From NCBI RefSeq assembly GCF_900566075.1, contig NZ_UPHU01000001.1, positions 4,340,325-4,404,324 of the forward strand: 64,000 nt of DNA, in the 5' to 3' direction. A program made the translations under genes and the position numbers. Of the stretch, positions 27,922 to 37,531 are shown in pieces. Numbering within the stretch: position 1 is the first letter of the stretch; every line of letters begins with the position of its first letter. This DNA comes from Mycobacterium pseudokansasii (GTDB lineage Bacteria; Actinomycetota; Actinomycetes; Mycobacteriales; Mycobacteriaceae). The notes under the pieces are model-generated. The model was not told the DNA's origin and made no database searches. It saw only the letters and a program-made list of their open reading frames with translations.

Positions 27922-29024
27922 AGACCCCCATGACGGGGCACGTCGAAGAGTTCGCCGAGTGGCTCACCGAGTTCCTGCCCGACGACTACTACCGGCGATA
28001 TCGCCACTACCGCTGGGACATTCGGTTGCGACGCGAGTATCAGCGGGCCGCCTTCGAGGCCGGCTGGATCCAACCCACCTGGCCCCGCGAGCATGGTGGC
28101 CGTTCGCTGAGCCTACGCGACGCGATGGAAATCCGGATCGAGGCCGCGCTACGCTCTGCGCCCAAACTGCCCAACATCGCCGGACCCAACGTCGCCGCTC
28201 CCGGCATCCGGCAATTCGGCACACTCGAGCAAATCGACCGGCTGCTGGTCCCGCTGCTGCGCGGTGACGAGTGGTGGGCGCTGGGCATGTCAGAACCGGA
28301 GGCCGGCTCTGACTTCGCCGGCCTGCGCACCCGCGCCGAGCGCGACGGAGACCTGTTCCGGGTCAACGGCCACAAGATCTGGACGACGCAGGCCCACGAG
28401 TCGCGGTGGTGCACCCTGTATGCCCGCACCGACCCGGATGCGCCCAAACACCGCGGCATCTCCTGCCTCATTCTCGACCTGCACTCCCCCGGGGTGCGGA
28501 TCGAACCCATCCGGATGGCGTCGGCGTCCGACGAGACGTTCTGTGAGGTCATCCTCGACGACGTCGAAGTGCCCGTCGACAACCTTCTGGGTCCCTGCAA
28601 CGGCGGCTGGAACGTGGCGCTGGCGTCGTTGCATCATGAGCGCCAGATGATCTGGATCATGAACTGGGTCGAGATCAAGCGCGGCCTCGACTCGGTGCAG
28701 GGCACCCGCGACCCCGACATCTACGCCGAGCTGGGCTCGCTATTGGCCGATGCCGAGGCGCTGCGGGCCACCGGCTACCGCGCCCTGAGCAACGAACTCG
28801 CCGGCCGGCCCAGCCCGGAGACCGACATCCTCAAGCTGCTTGGATCGGTTACCCTGCAACGAGTTTGGGAACTGAGCGCGGCGGCCGCCGGACCCGCTTC
28901 GACCGGTGACGCCGACCTGCTCTTCGAACGCCAGGATGCGCTTGCCGCGACCATCTACGGCGGAACGTCCGAGGTCCAGCGCAACATCATCGCCGAGCGG
29001 CTGCTCGGGCTGCCGAAGGGATGA
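27918..29024 (+). CDS. acyl-CoA dehydrogenase, FadE subunit 2 (probable catalytic partner)
   Basis: A 368-residue acyl-CoA dehydrogenase introducing an alpha,beta double bond in a CoA thioester. FAD-binding segments WWALGMSEPEAGSDFAGLRTRAE and VNGHKIWTTQAHESRWCTLYART and the C-terminal TIYGGTSEVQRNIIAERLLGLP are present. The MCAD-type glutamate is Gly here (YGGT), so the base is probably the Glu in SLHHERQM, as in isovaleryl-CoA-type enzymes. Both ends overlap neighbouring genes by 4 bp. Partner of the 26872 gene by position and complementarity. Confidence 0.93.
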   Translation: MKTPMTGHVEEFAEWLTEFLPDDYYRRYRHYRWDIRLRREYQRAAFEAGWIQPTWPREHGGRSLSLRDAMEIRIEAALRSAPKLPNIAGPNVAAPGIRQFGTLEQIDRLLVPLLRGDEWWALGMSEPEAGSDFAGLRTRAERDGDLFRVNGHKIWTTQAHESRWCTLYARTDPDAPKHRGISCLILDLHSPGVRIEPIRMASASDETFCEVILDDVEVPVDNLLGPCNGGWNVALASLHHERQMIWIMNWVEIKRGLDSVQGTRDPDIYAELGSLLADAEALRATGYRALSNELAGRPSPETDILKLLGSVTLQRVWELSAAAAGPASTGDADLLFERQDALAATIYGGTSEVQRNIIAERLLGLPKG

Positions 29025-30187
29025 CGACGATGGATTACGACCTCGGCGATGACGCCGGCGAACTGCGAACCCGGCTGCGGCAGTTGATCTCCCATCATGT
29101 GCCCGCAGGCTTCCTGGGTGCCTGCACCGACGATCCCCAGGACCTGGCCACCACCGAGTCGTTCTGCAAACTGCTGGCCGCCGAGGGACTGCTGGCGCTG
29201 GCTTGGCCTAAAGAGCATGGTGGCGGCGGAGGTTCGATCTGGCAACAGACCGTGCTGCGCGAAGAGATGTGGGCCCACCACGAGCCGCGCGGCCCGCAGT
29301 ACATGGGTATCAATTGGGTCGGCCCGGCGATCATGCGATACGGAACGGCAGAACAGAAGGCCAAGCACCTCTCGGCGATCGCAGCCGGCGAAGTAGTGTG
29401 GTGCCAAGGGTTTTCCGAGCCGGAGGCGGGCACCGACCTCGCGTCGCTGCGCACCCGCGCCGTGCCGGACGGCCGGGACGACCGGGGCTGGCGCATCACC
29501 GGCCAGAAGGTGTGGACGTCGTATGCCCAGATGGCCTCCTGGTGCGTGCTGGCGGCCTGTACACACCCGGATGCTCCTAAATCCAAGCGGCTCACTTTGT
29601 TTCTGGTCCCGATGGACCGGCCCGGAATCACGGTCCGGCCGATTCCGTCGATGCTGGGACCGCATCACCTCAACGAGATGTTCCTCGACGGGGTGCCGGC
29701 CTTCCCCGGCGATGTGCTGGGCGAGCCCGGCGACGGTTGGCGGGTGATGCGGGAGGCCCTGGCCTTCGAACGCGTCGGCATCGCCCGTTACGCGCGCTGC
29801 GAATCGTTGCTGCACCGGCTGCGCACCGAACTCGACGACGAATGGAACCGGCTGCCCGAATCGATTCGCGTCCGCTGGGTTCGCGCGCTTGTTGACTTAC
29901 GGGTGGCCAGATTACTGTCCTATCGCGCGGTGTCGCTGCAGGACGACCCGCAGGCGGGTGCGGCGGCCAGTGCCGCCCGTATCGCGACCACCACCTGCGA
30001 TCAACAGGTCGCCGAGCTGCTTTTCGACGTGCTGGGCCCCGCGGCACTGGACAGCGGTGTCACGGCCCCGCTACACGGCGCGATCGAAGATCACTGGCGC
30101 TACGCGCAGGCGGCCACCGTGGCGTCGGGCACCATCGAAGTACAGCGCATGCTCGTGGCACGTGACGTCTTGGGGGAACACCGATGA
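29021..30187 (+). CDS. acyl-CoA dehydrogenase, FadE subunit 3 (probable catalytic partner)
   Basis: A 388-residue acyl-CoA dehydrogenase: LLALAWPKEHGGGGGSIWQQ, EVVWCQGFSEPEAGTDLASLRTRA, WRITGQKVWTSYAQMASWCVLAACT, then ALAFERVGIARYARC with the likely catalytic Glu, and ATVASGTIEVQRMLVARDVLG at the C-terminus, where the MCAD Glu position is Ser. Starts and stops by ATGA overlap, so its dose is tied to its neighbours. Most likely forms a heteromer with the short FadE that follows. Confidence 0.93.
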   Translation: MTTMDYDLGDDAGELRTRLRQLISHHVPAGFLGACTDDPQDLATTESFCKLLAAEGLLALAWPKEHGGGGGSIWQQTVLREEMWAHHEPRGPQYMGINWVGPAIMRYGTAEQKAKHLSAIAAGEVVWCQGFSEPEAGTDLASLRTRAVPDGRDDRGWRITGQKVWTSYAQMASWCVLAACTHPDAPKSKRLTLFLVPMDRPGITVRPIPSMLGPHHLNEMFLDGVPAFPGDVLGEPGDGWRVMREALAFERVGIARYARCESLLHRLRTELDDEWNRLPESIRVRWVRALVDLRVARLLSYRAVSLQDDPQAGAAASAARIATTTCDQQVAELLFDVLGPAALDSGVTAPLHGAIEDHWRYAQAATVASGTIEVQRMLVARDVLGEHR

Positions 30188-31119
30188 ATACCGAACTGCC
30201 GCAGGATATTACCGACTTCGCCGCCGTCGCGGTCAAGCGGCTCGCGCGGGTGGGCGGCCCGCCGGCGGCGCTGCGGGCCGAGACCGACGACAGCGTTCGC
30301 TACGCGGCACGCGAGGCTCTGGTGCAGCTGGGTGCATTCGAGCTTGACGCGCGATCCGCGCCTGACGATCTGCTGGCCGCCGCGGTGCTGTGCCAGGCCG
30401 CCGGCGCCGCCGCGCTGCCCTACCCAGTCGTCGAAGAGCTGTTGGCCATCGACGGCGCCCGCCTGGCGATGGTGAATCCGCAAGCACCCCGCGTCGATCA
30501 CGGCGACTTGCCCGGTGACTGGGTCGCCACCGACCTCGACGGCACTCGTTATCCGGTGCAACCGGCGTCGCGCACCGCCGCCAAACTGGGACCGTTTCTG
30601 GTGCCGGCCATGTTGGGCGCGCCCGATGGAACGGTGCCGGACAGCGACGTTAACCTTCACCTTGTGCTGGGATCGTGGCGGATGCTGGGAGCGGCGCAGC
30701 AGTCGTTGGACATCGCCACGGACCACGTGCGGAGCCGGATTCAGTTCGGCAGGCCGCTGGCCGATTTCCAGGCCGTCAGATTCGCCGTCGCCGATGCTTC
30801 CGTCGCGGTCCGCGGCCTTTTCGAACTCGCCAAGTACACCGTGAGCCAACCGCAATCGACTGCGCCGCAAGGGGGTTCTGCAGACGCACTGGTGCTGCGG
30901 CTCAAGGCCGCCGACACCGCGCGGCAGGTGCTGCGCACCTCGCACCAACTGCTCGGCGCGCTGGGCTTCTGCGACGAGTCCGACGTCAGCGTGCTGGACC
31001 GGCACACCCAACCGCTGATCCGGTTGCCGTTGGGAACCGAAGCACTGAGCCGCCGCCTGATCTCCGCTTTCCGTGACGGCTATCTGGAGACGCTCTTCAC
31101 CGGGCCGGTGCCCGCATGA
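30184..31119 (+). CDS. acyl-CoA dehydrogenase, FadE subunit 4 (short, probable non-catalytic partner)
   Basis: Only 311 residues against about 380 for the family. The N-terminal helical domain and a reduced middle domain are followed by the conserved C-terminal half (ATDHVRSRIQFGRPLADFQAVRFAVADASVAVRG, VLRLKAADTARQVLRTSHQLLGALGFCDESDVSVLDRHTQPLIRL). No catalytic glutamate is visible. The arginine in the QFGRP motif that binds FAD in such pairs is kept. Coupled on both sides by ATGA overlaps; expected partner of the preceding FadE. Confidence 0.9.
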   Translation: MNTELPQDITDFAAVAVKRLARVGGPPAALRAETDDSVRYAAREALVQLGAFELDARSAPDDLLAAAVLCQAAGAAALPYPVVEELLAIDGARLAMVNPQAPRVDHGDLPGDWVATDLDGTRYPVQPASRTAAKLGPFLVPAMLGAPDGTVPDSDVNLHLVLGSWRMLGAAQQSLDIATDHVRSRIQFGRPLADFQAVRFAVADASVAVRGLFELAKYTVSQPQSTAPQGGSADALVLRLKAADTARQVLRTSHQLLGALGFCDESDVSVLDRHTQPLIRLPLGTEALSRRLISAFRDGYLETLFTGPVPA

Positions 31120-32606
31120 GCCGTCCCATCGAATCCTCGGTCACCCCCAATCCGCTGGTCGACGGCATCCCGTTCGGGACCAGGTTGCAGGAGCTGGCCG
31201 AGCAACGAAGCGACGAAGCGGCCCTGACCATCGTGGCTCCCGACGGCAGCACCCGCACGCTGACCTTTGCCGAACTCGAGGCCCGTGCCAATCAATGGGC
31301 GCGGGCGCTGGACGCCAGTGGCGCCCAGATAGGTTCTCTGGTCGCCATCGCGATCCCCAACTCCGTGCACCTCATACTGACCATCCTGGGCTGCTGGAAG
31401 ATCGGCGCGGTTCCGGTTCCCATGCACTGGGACCTACCCGAGTGGGAGCGGAACCGGGTGCTGGACGTGATCGACGCCGCCGTCGTGGTCGACGAGAAAA
31501 GCCGGTGGGAACTGGACGTGCGCGCCACCGTCGAGCCGGAAAGCCCACTGCCCGAAGCTGTTTCACCGACAGCCCACGGAATTTGCAGTAGCGGGTCGAC
31601 CGGAGTTCCCAAGGTGATCCTCAACCTGGCGCCGTCGCTGTGGACGCCTCAGCACAGCGAGCCGTTCTTGTCAGCCTGGACGCCGGTGGCCCAGCCGCAG
31701 ACCATCCTGGTGCCCGCGCCGATGTACCACACCAACGGCTTTGCCACCCTGCATTTCCTGTTGGGCGGCGATCATTTGGTGGTGCTGGAAAAGTTCGATG
31801 CCGCGCGGGTTGTCGACACGGTCGAGCAATACCGAGTCACCAACTTCACGGCCACCCCGACAATGCTCAAGCGCATAGCCGCGGTACCCGACATCGGTCG
31901 GCGTGACTTGTCCAGCATCGCCTTCATCCTGCAGGGCGCCGCCGTGATGCCGCCGACGCTGCTGCACACTTGGTTCGAGCTACTGAGCCCGGAACAGATT
32001 GTGATGGCCTACGGCATGACCGAAAATCTCGGGCTCACCGCGCTGCGCGGCGACGAATGGCTGACGCATCCGGGCAGCGTCGGCCGCGGCTTCCGGGACA
32101 CCGAGATCCGGATCCTGGACGCCGAGCAGCAGCCGCTGGCCCCCGGCGAGCAAGGCGAGGTCTACCTGCGCGCGCCGATGAGTGCGGGATACCGCTATCT
32201 CGGTGGCGCGCCGCCACTTCCGTCGACCGAAGACGGGTTTCGGTCGGCCGGCGACATCGGTCAGGTGGACACCGACGGCTACCTCTACATCACCGACCGT
32301 CGCGCCGACATGATCATCACCGGCGGCGCCAACGTCTTTCCGGCAGAGGTGGAGTCCGCACTGGCCGGGCACCCCGATATCGCCGACGTCGTGGTCATCG
32401 GCATCGCGGACCCGCACTGGGGGCGCCGGGTCCATGCCGTGGTGCAGGCGGCGGCGCCGCTGACTGAACAACAGGTGATCGGGTACGCCAAGAATCGGCT
32501 TGCGCAGTACAAAGTACCCAAGACAGTGGAATTCGTCGATCAGATTCCTCGCACGGCGGCAACCAAGGTCAATCGCTCGGCCATGATCGCCGCCCGGGGC
32601 GGCTGA
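31116..32606 (+). CDS. acyl-CoA synthetase (FadD-type AMP-binding ligase)
   Basis: A 496-residue ANL-superfamily ligase: the ATP motif GICSSGSTGVPKVIL, MAYGMTENLGLTALRGDEW, the hinge DGYLYITDRRADMIITGGANVFPAEVE and the lysine-containing tail PRTAATKVNRSAM. It closes the coupled FadE run (ATGA overlap at 31116-31119), so it presumably activates the acid that those dehydrogenases oxidise. A second ligase of the window (11214) lies in the KshA-like operon, suggesting CoA activation at two stages of one pathway. Confidence 0.92.
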   Translation: MSRPIESSVTPNPLVDGIPFGTRLQELAEQRSDEAALTIVAPDGSTRTLTFAELEARANQWARALDASGAQIGSLVAIAIPNSVHLILTILGCWKIGAVPVPMHWDLPEWERNRVLDVIDAAVVVDEKSRWELDVRATVEPESPLPEAVSPTAHGICSSGSTGVPKVILNLAPSLWTPQHSEPFLSAWTPVAQPQTILVPAPMYHTNGFATLHFLLGGDHLVVLEKFDAARVVDTVEQYRVTNFTATPTMLKRIAAVPDIGRRDLSSIAFILQGAAVMPPTLLHTWFELLSPEQIVMAYGMTENLGLTALRGDEWLTHPGSVGRGFRDTEIRILDAEQQPLAPGEQGEVYLRAPMSAGYRYLGGAPPLPSTEDGFRSAGDIGQVDTDGYLYITDRRADMIITGGANVFPAEVESALAGHPDIADVVVIGIADPHWGRRVHAVVQAAAPLTEQQVIGYAKNRLAQYKVPKTVEFVDQIPRTAATKVNRSAMIAARGG

Positions 32607-32728
32607 GCTTCGCAAACGGTGGACGTGCGGCCGGAAACGCGGAGGCGTAAACGCCGGACACGCCGCTGAGACCGCTCTACGCTCACTGGTAGCCCCTCCC
32701 GCCCCTCACCGTAGAGGAGGACGGTCCG

Positions 32729-34498
32729 ATGACCTACATGCTCACGCGGCCCGAGTTCGTGGCGACTGCGGCGGCAGACGTGGCGCAGATCCGCTCGGCG
32801 ATCGGCGCGGCCAACGCCGCCACGGTGGCCTCGACGACCGGGGTGATAGCCGCGGCGCACGACGAGGTATCGGAGCTCATCGCGAGCCTGTTCCGGGCAT
32901 ATGGCCAGGAATGCCAAGCCGTCATGACCCAAGCCGGCGCGTTTCACGACGCCTTCGCCCAGGCGTTGGCTACCGCGGCCACTTCCTACGCGCAGGCCGA
33001 GGCCGCTAATGCCGCCGCGGTGTCGGAAGCGCTGGCCACCATCAGCTCACCCGTCCGTGCGATGCTGGGCGGCATCGGGCTCAGCGTGCCGAGCACCTTA
33101 ACGTCCGCGGTTCCCGCGGCGGCAGCGGTGAACACCCTGGTCATGGGTGGCAGTGGGAACCCGATTCCTTCGATTGATTTTGTCAACAACATCGTCTCGA
33201 GGTACATCGCACCCTTTTTCCCGGTCGATCCGAACTTCGTACAGAGCCTTTTCACACCCGAGGGGTTCTATATCGACACCGGAATCAAGACTTTGCCCCT
33301 CAACGTGTCGGTGGCTCAGGGCGTCACCATCCTGACCAACACGCTCGTCGGCACAAACCCCCCCTACGCAGGGCTACTGACCAGCGGAAACACCGTCAAC
33401 GTGTCGGGCGAATCGCAGAGCGCCATGATCGCATCACTGGTCATGCGGGCGCTGAACCCCACCAATTCGGGGGCCGCCGGAAGTCCGTACTTCAATAATT
33501 TGAACTTTTCGCTGGTCGGTAATCCGATGAACCCCAACGGAGGTCTGTTCGAGCGTTTCGTCGGGCTCAGTCTCCCAAGCCTGGGGATCGAAATGTACGG
33601 CGCAACACCGGACAATGCCTTCCCGACCAAGATCTTCACGATCGAATACGACGGCGCCGCCGACTTTCCCCGATACCCGATCAATGTCCTGGCGGACCTC
33701 AACGCCTTCATGGGTATCCAATCCCTACACGGCCAGTATGCGACGCTCACGCCCGAGCAGCTTGCTACAGCTATTCCGTTGACCAACACCGTGGGCCCCA
33801 CCTCGACCAGCTACTACATGATTCCCACCCAAAATTTGCCGCTCCTGGACCCGGTGCGGGCAATCCCATTCGTCGGTAAGCCGATCGCGGATTTGGTCCA
33901 GCCGAACCTGAGGTATCTGGTCAACTGGGGCTACGGGGATCCCGCCTATGGCTGGTCGACCTCGCCGCCGAATGTGCCCACACCGTTCGGAGTGCTGCCG
34001 CCACTCAGCGCCACCACTTCCCTACCCGGCTACTTGGCTATCGGAACCCAGGAGGGAATCAGCGCGTTCATGAACGACATCAGCGCCGGGATAGCGACTT
34101 TTCCGGACCTAACCGCGCTGCTGGCGACTCCACTGGGCGCGGCGGGCGCACCGTCGTTGCTGTCCGGGCTCTCGCCGGCGGCGTTCTCCCCGACCGACTT
34201 CATCCATTTCCTGCAGTCAACGAACACGACTGTCACCAATTTCATTACCAGGACGGCTGCAAACACCTACGCCGCTTTGCTTCCGACAGCCGACATCGCG
34301 AATGCAATCCTCACCACGGTGCCGTCGTACAACGTCAACCTGTTCCTCAGCGGGTTGGAACAAGCACTCAACGGCGACCCCGCCGGCGGGCTGGTCTATG
34401 CGTTCGGCGCTCCCATAGCGGCTGACATCGCGTTGGGCACCCTCTTGGCTGGTTTCCAACTCAGGTCGCTCTTGGGAGTCACCAGTCAGCTTATCTAG
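32729..34498 (+). CDS. PE-family protein with C-terminal PE-PPE serine hydrolase domain
   Basis: A 589-residue protein. Residues 1-95 form the PE domain (MTYMLTRPEFVATAAADVAQIRSAIGAANAAT, ending YAQAEAANAAAV), the type VII export signal. From about 160 comes the PE-PPE (PF08237-like) alpha/beta hydrolase domain with the nucleophile motif SGESQSA (S229), then TKIFTIEYDGAADFPRYPINVLADLNAFMG. Such proteins act as esterases or lipases at the cell surface. The ATG at 32729 has a GAGGAGG site. It is 122 bp downstream of the ligase, apparently a separate unit. Confidence 0.92.
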   Translation: MTYMLTRPEFVATAAADVAQIRSAIGAANAATVASTTGVIAAAHDEVSELIASLFRAYGQECQAVMTQAGAFHDAFAQALATAATSYAQAEAANAAAVSEALATISSPVRAMLGGIGLSVPSTLTSAVPAAAAVNTLVMGGSGNPIPSIDFVNNIVSRYIAPFFPVDPNFVQSLFTPEGFYIDTGIKTLPLNVSVAQGVTILTNTLVGTNPPYAGLLTSGNTVNVSGESQSAMIASLVMRALNPTNSGAAGSPYFNNLNFSLVGNPMNPNGGLFERFVGLSLPSLGIEMYGATPDNAFPTKIFTIEYDGAADFPRYPINVLADLNAFMGIQSLHGQYATLTPEQLATAIPLTNTVGPTSTSYYMIPTQNLPLLDPVRAIPFVGKPIADLVQPNLRYLVNWGYGDPAYGWSTSPPNVPTPFGVLPPLSATTSLPGYLAIGTQEGISAFMNDISAGIATFPDLTALLATPLGAAGAPSLLSGLSPAAFSPTDFIHFLQSTNTTVTNFITRTAANTYAALLPTADIANAILTTVPSYNVNLFLSGLEQALNGDPAGGLVYAFGAPIAADIALGTLLAGFQLRSLLGVTSQLI

Positions 34499-35157
34499 CT
34501 GCAGCGCTCAATCCCGTTGTGCCGCAAGCACACCGGCCCATCTTCGGATGGGCGCGCTGACATATCGCCAGCGCTATCGCCTCATCAATTATCCAGCACC
34601 ACAACGTGTTTCAGCTTCCGCCGGTCGCGTTCGGCTGCCCCCACGAACACGCCGCCTACCCCGGGCACGATCAGCATCAGCGCCACCACGCTGGCCGCGA
34701 TCGTGGCTGACATCATCGAATCGTTGGCACGCCAGAACATCGCCGGGCTGATCGTCGTCAACGGCCACGGCGGAAACGCGGTACTGACCAACGTCGTCCA
34801 GCAAGCCAACCACCCGCAGGCCCTGACCAAGGTGGGGCTCTACCCCAGCCGTGAAGACTGCGCCGAGGCCCGCACCGCCGCGGAATCCACAGCAGCAACC
34901 ACGACGACATGCACGCCGGCGAACTGGAAACCTCCATCCTGCTCGCCACCCACCCCGACTACCTGCGTGACGGCTGGCAGACCAGCGACCACACCGCCAA
35001 CGACCGCCGCTACCTGACCAGCCTCGGCAGCCACGCCTACACGCCCACCGGCGTCATCGGCTCCCCGTCGCAGGCCACCGAAATCAAGGGCAAACAAGCC
35101 CTCGACCACCTCGGCGCCAACGCCGCCACCCTGATCGAACTCCTCACCAGGCAGTAA
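34499..35157 (+). pseudogene. creatininase-family gene remnant with frameshifts
   Basis: Three frames carry consecutive pieces of a creatininase/MftE-type metal amidohydrolase: HHNVFQLPPVAFGCPHEHAAYPG in one, then TISISATTLAAIVADIIESLARQNIAGLIVVNGHGGNAVLTNV in a second, then MHAGELETSILLATHPDYLRDG ... IKGKQALDHLGANAATLIELL in a third. The frame changes fall near 34662 and 34885. The N-terminus with the first metal ligands is eroded. Motifs NGHGGN and HAGELETS are the family's hallmark. Not functional as it stands. Confidence 0.75.
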
Positions 35158-35205
35158 CCCGTGCATATCCGGCAGGGCGGCTACCGCCCGCTGGCGCTCC
35201 CGTCC

Positions 35206-35302
35206 CGCCGCCCCGCAACACCCAGCCAATGACCCGGCAACCCCCACCAGCGAGCTGCACTGACTCAACGCGTGAGAACTTTCTTTACTGCTATCAAGGA
35301 GG
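35206..35302 (+). repeat. direct repeat copy R1
   Basis: Shares its start (CGCCGCCCCGCAA) and a 33-bp end segment (35270-35302) with R2 at 39494-39591; the end segment matches in 29 of 33 bases and the spacing between the two blocks is almost equal. It lies about 90 bp upstream of the EspC-like gene. Probably an old duplication of a type VII effector locus flank. Confidence 0.6.
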
Positions 35303-35392
35303 TCGGGCTCATCCGCCGGGTATCCCTGATATCGCCCGGTGGTCTCGTCCCACACGTTCTCGCCCGGTGAGCATCACCGCTACAATCCCCGC

Positions 35393-35696
35393 GTGGGCGA
35401 CAACCTTCGCGTCAACCCAGCCCAGTTGCGGGTGACCAGCACCGGCTGGCACGTGGAGGCTTTCGATCTCCACGCCGCGCCACCAGCGCTGGAACCGTCT
35501 GGCGGGTGGCCCACGGTGCTCGCCGCCGCTGACCGGCGCGGTCCAGGTCGCCACTGCCGACCTGCACCCTAAGATCGCCACCAGCGCCGGGATGACCCAG
35601 GTCGCGGCGACCGGTTATGAAGCCACCGACTCCGATGCCGCGGACATGCTGAAAAACGTGGTCACCACGATCCCCGGAACAGCCCGTAACGCGTGA
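35393..35696 (+). pseudogene. EspC-like (DUF2580) type VII secretion partner, frameshifted
   Basis: From GTG at 35393 the frame reads VGDNLRVNPAQLRVTSTGWH, a DUF2580/EspC-like start, to about GWPTVLAAA. The remainder is in the next frame: LTGAVQVATADLHPKIATSAG ... ATGYEATDSDAADMLKNVV, ending at TGA 35694-35696. A single-base change near 35525-35532 explains the break. The intact protein would be about 100 residues, the EspC size. Such proteins travel with the larger substrate encoded next to them; the overlap GTGA with the effector start supports one operon. Confidence 0.75.
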
Positions 35697-37531
35697 TCCC
35701 CACCCAGTCGGCGTTGCGCGGCTACACCGTGTCGCATCTGACCGAGAATGCCGCGCACTGGCGCGAGCTGGCGGGGCGCCGCCGCTCGGTGGTGGGCACG
35801 ATCAAGAGCCAGGCCGACTCGCTGGACTGGCAGGGTCAGGGCGATGAGGCGATGAAGGCCGCGATGGCCCGCCACGCCATCACCGCCGAACAGGAAGCCG
35901 AGCTGCTCGATACTGCAGCGGCCACCGCCGAGGACGGGGCCGCCGTGCTGCACCAGCAAAAGCACTCCATCTTCGCCACCGTCGAGCGGGCCAACCAGTC
36001 AGGGTTCGCGGTCGCCGAGGGCTGGACGGCCACCGACGCGATGTATGCGCCGGGCTCGATGGGCTGGTACGCCCGGCAGCCCACCGCCCAGGCCATCTGC
36101 GCCGATCTGCGTGTTCAGGTGACCCGTTTCACCGGCCAGGAGGTGCAGACCGCCACCGACGTGGCGCGCTCCGCCGGAGAGCTGGGCGGCGAAGGCGCGG
36201 TGCGCGGCCACATCCAGGCGGTCGCCGCCATCACCACCACCCACACGCCGAATCCGACGGTGCCGCCATCACCGCCAGCCCCCTCAGCATCGTCGCTGCT
36301 CGATGCCTTGACCGGCGCTAGCCCGCTGATACGGCACATATCACCGCAGGCCGCGGCCTCAGCAGCGGCACCAACGTGGCAAGCCCCACCAGCGGCCGGC
36401 GAGCTGGCGGGCATCGCGCCGCCGGTGCCGCTGCCGCCAGGTGCCGGCCCCCTGCCCGCCTTCGGCGGCAGCGTCGGAGCCGGGGCCGGCACCGGCGACG
36501 GTTGGCTGTCCTCGCTGGCTGCCCGGCCGAGTTCGGGGATCGCCGCCATGGCCGCCCCGGTCAGCACGGGCGCGGTCTCGACGACGGCCGCCACCGCGAT
36601 CAGCGCACCGGCCGCTGCTGCCGCGGCAACCCCGCTAACACACGTCCAACCCCACCCGTCGTCGCCGACTGCCGAACCCGCAGCGACGCAGTTTGCCGAT
36701 CCCAGGCAAGTGCGGCACGAGCACGCACCGCAACACCTGCCCTCCACCGATCCGCCGCAGACGCAATCCCCGCACGCGCACCAATCCCCGGCCGCGCAGT
36801 CATCGCCGCCCACCCCCGCACCCGTCACACTCGACCCCGATCCCGCCGGTACCGCGCCGTCTGCTACAACGCCCGGGACTGGCAACGGCGGTGTCCACAT
36901 GCTGGGCTCCGGCCCGCCAGGGCTAGCCTCGGCGCCGGCGGCACCATCTTTGCCCCCACCGCGTGACCCGACCCCGCCACCCATGCCGGTCGACCCTAAA
37001 GACATGAGCGCCGAGCAGGCGATCGCAGAATGGGCCAAAGTTAACGCTGAGATACGGGCGTGGAACGCCCGATGCGGCGTCGAAAACGTCGGGCCGCTGC
37101 CGCCGGCCCAACACAACGCCTGCATCGCCTCGCGCGGTCCTCTCCTCGAACGCCAAACCGCAATCCGGGCCCGCTTAAACGACTTAGGCATACCCATAGA
37201 AGGCGAACCCGCCCCAGGCCCCACGCGGCCGGGTACAGCTCGGTCCGAGCCCCCATCAAACCAACCGAGTGCGCCTTCAAGCCCGAGTATTACCGATCAG
37301 GCCACGCAAATCGGTAAAGATGTCATGGAACACGTACCTAAGGGCTCGAGACTGAATTCCTTGGTGGATAGGCTTAATCAATTGCACATCGGCAATCAGC
37401 AACAGGCCGCGGAGGCGGCCGACGCCGCGGGGGAAGCGGCGTGGGGTCAAACTGGGGGTATTGTCAACGGGCCTAATGGAGCAAAGCTGGTGCTACCCGC
37501 TAACCCGAAGTTCGGGGAAACTATCACCTGA
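35693..37531 (+). CDS. type VII secretion effector-like protein, C-terminus truncated by IS1634-type element
   Basis: A 612-residue protein. Residues 1-180 are helical with a W-x-G turn (LDWQGQG) as in EspA/EspB-like and WXG100-type substrates. A long Pro/Ala-rich linker (180-420) follows, then a small helical block (IAEWAKVNAEIRAWNARCG) and a C-terminal segment from PSSPSITDQATQIGKDV to VLPANPKFGET. That last segment is clearly paralogous to the tail of the second effector locus (40296). The natural end, about 23 residues, is lost: the frame runs into the IS inverted repeat and stops there. Toxin activity is inferred from the polymorphic-toxin layout, not shown. Confidence 0.75.
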   Translation: MIPTQSALRGYTVSHLTENAAHWRELAGRRRSVVGTIKSQADSLDWQGQGDEAMKAAMARHAITAEQEAELLDTAAATAEDGAAVLHQQKHSIFATVERANQSGFAVAEGWTATDAMYAPGSMGWYARQPTAQAICADLRVQVTRFTGQEVQTATDVARSAGELGGEGAVRGHIQAVAAITTTHTPNPTVPPSPPAPSASSLLDALTGASPLIRHISPQAAASAAAPTWQAPPAAGELAGIAPPVPLPPGAGPLPAFGGSVGAGAGTGDGWLSSLAARPSSGIAAMAAPVSTGAVSTTAATAISAPAAAAAATPLTHVQPHPSSPTAEPAATQFADPRQVRHEHAPQHLPSTDPPQTQSPHAHQSPAAQSSPPTPAPVTLDPDPAGTAPSATTPGTGNGGVHMLGSGPPGLASAPAAPSLPPPRDPTPPPMPVDPKDMSAEQAIAEWAKVNAEIRAWNARCGVENVGPLPPAQHNACIASRGPLLERQTAIRARLNDLGIPIEGEPAPGPTRPGTARSEPPSNQPSAPSSPSITDQATQIGKDVMEHVPKGSRLNSLVDRLNQLHIGNQQQAAEAADAAGEAAWGQTGGIVNGPNGAKLVLPANPKFGETIT

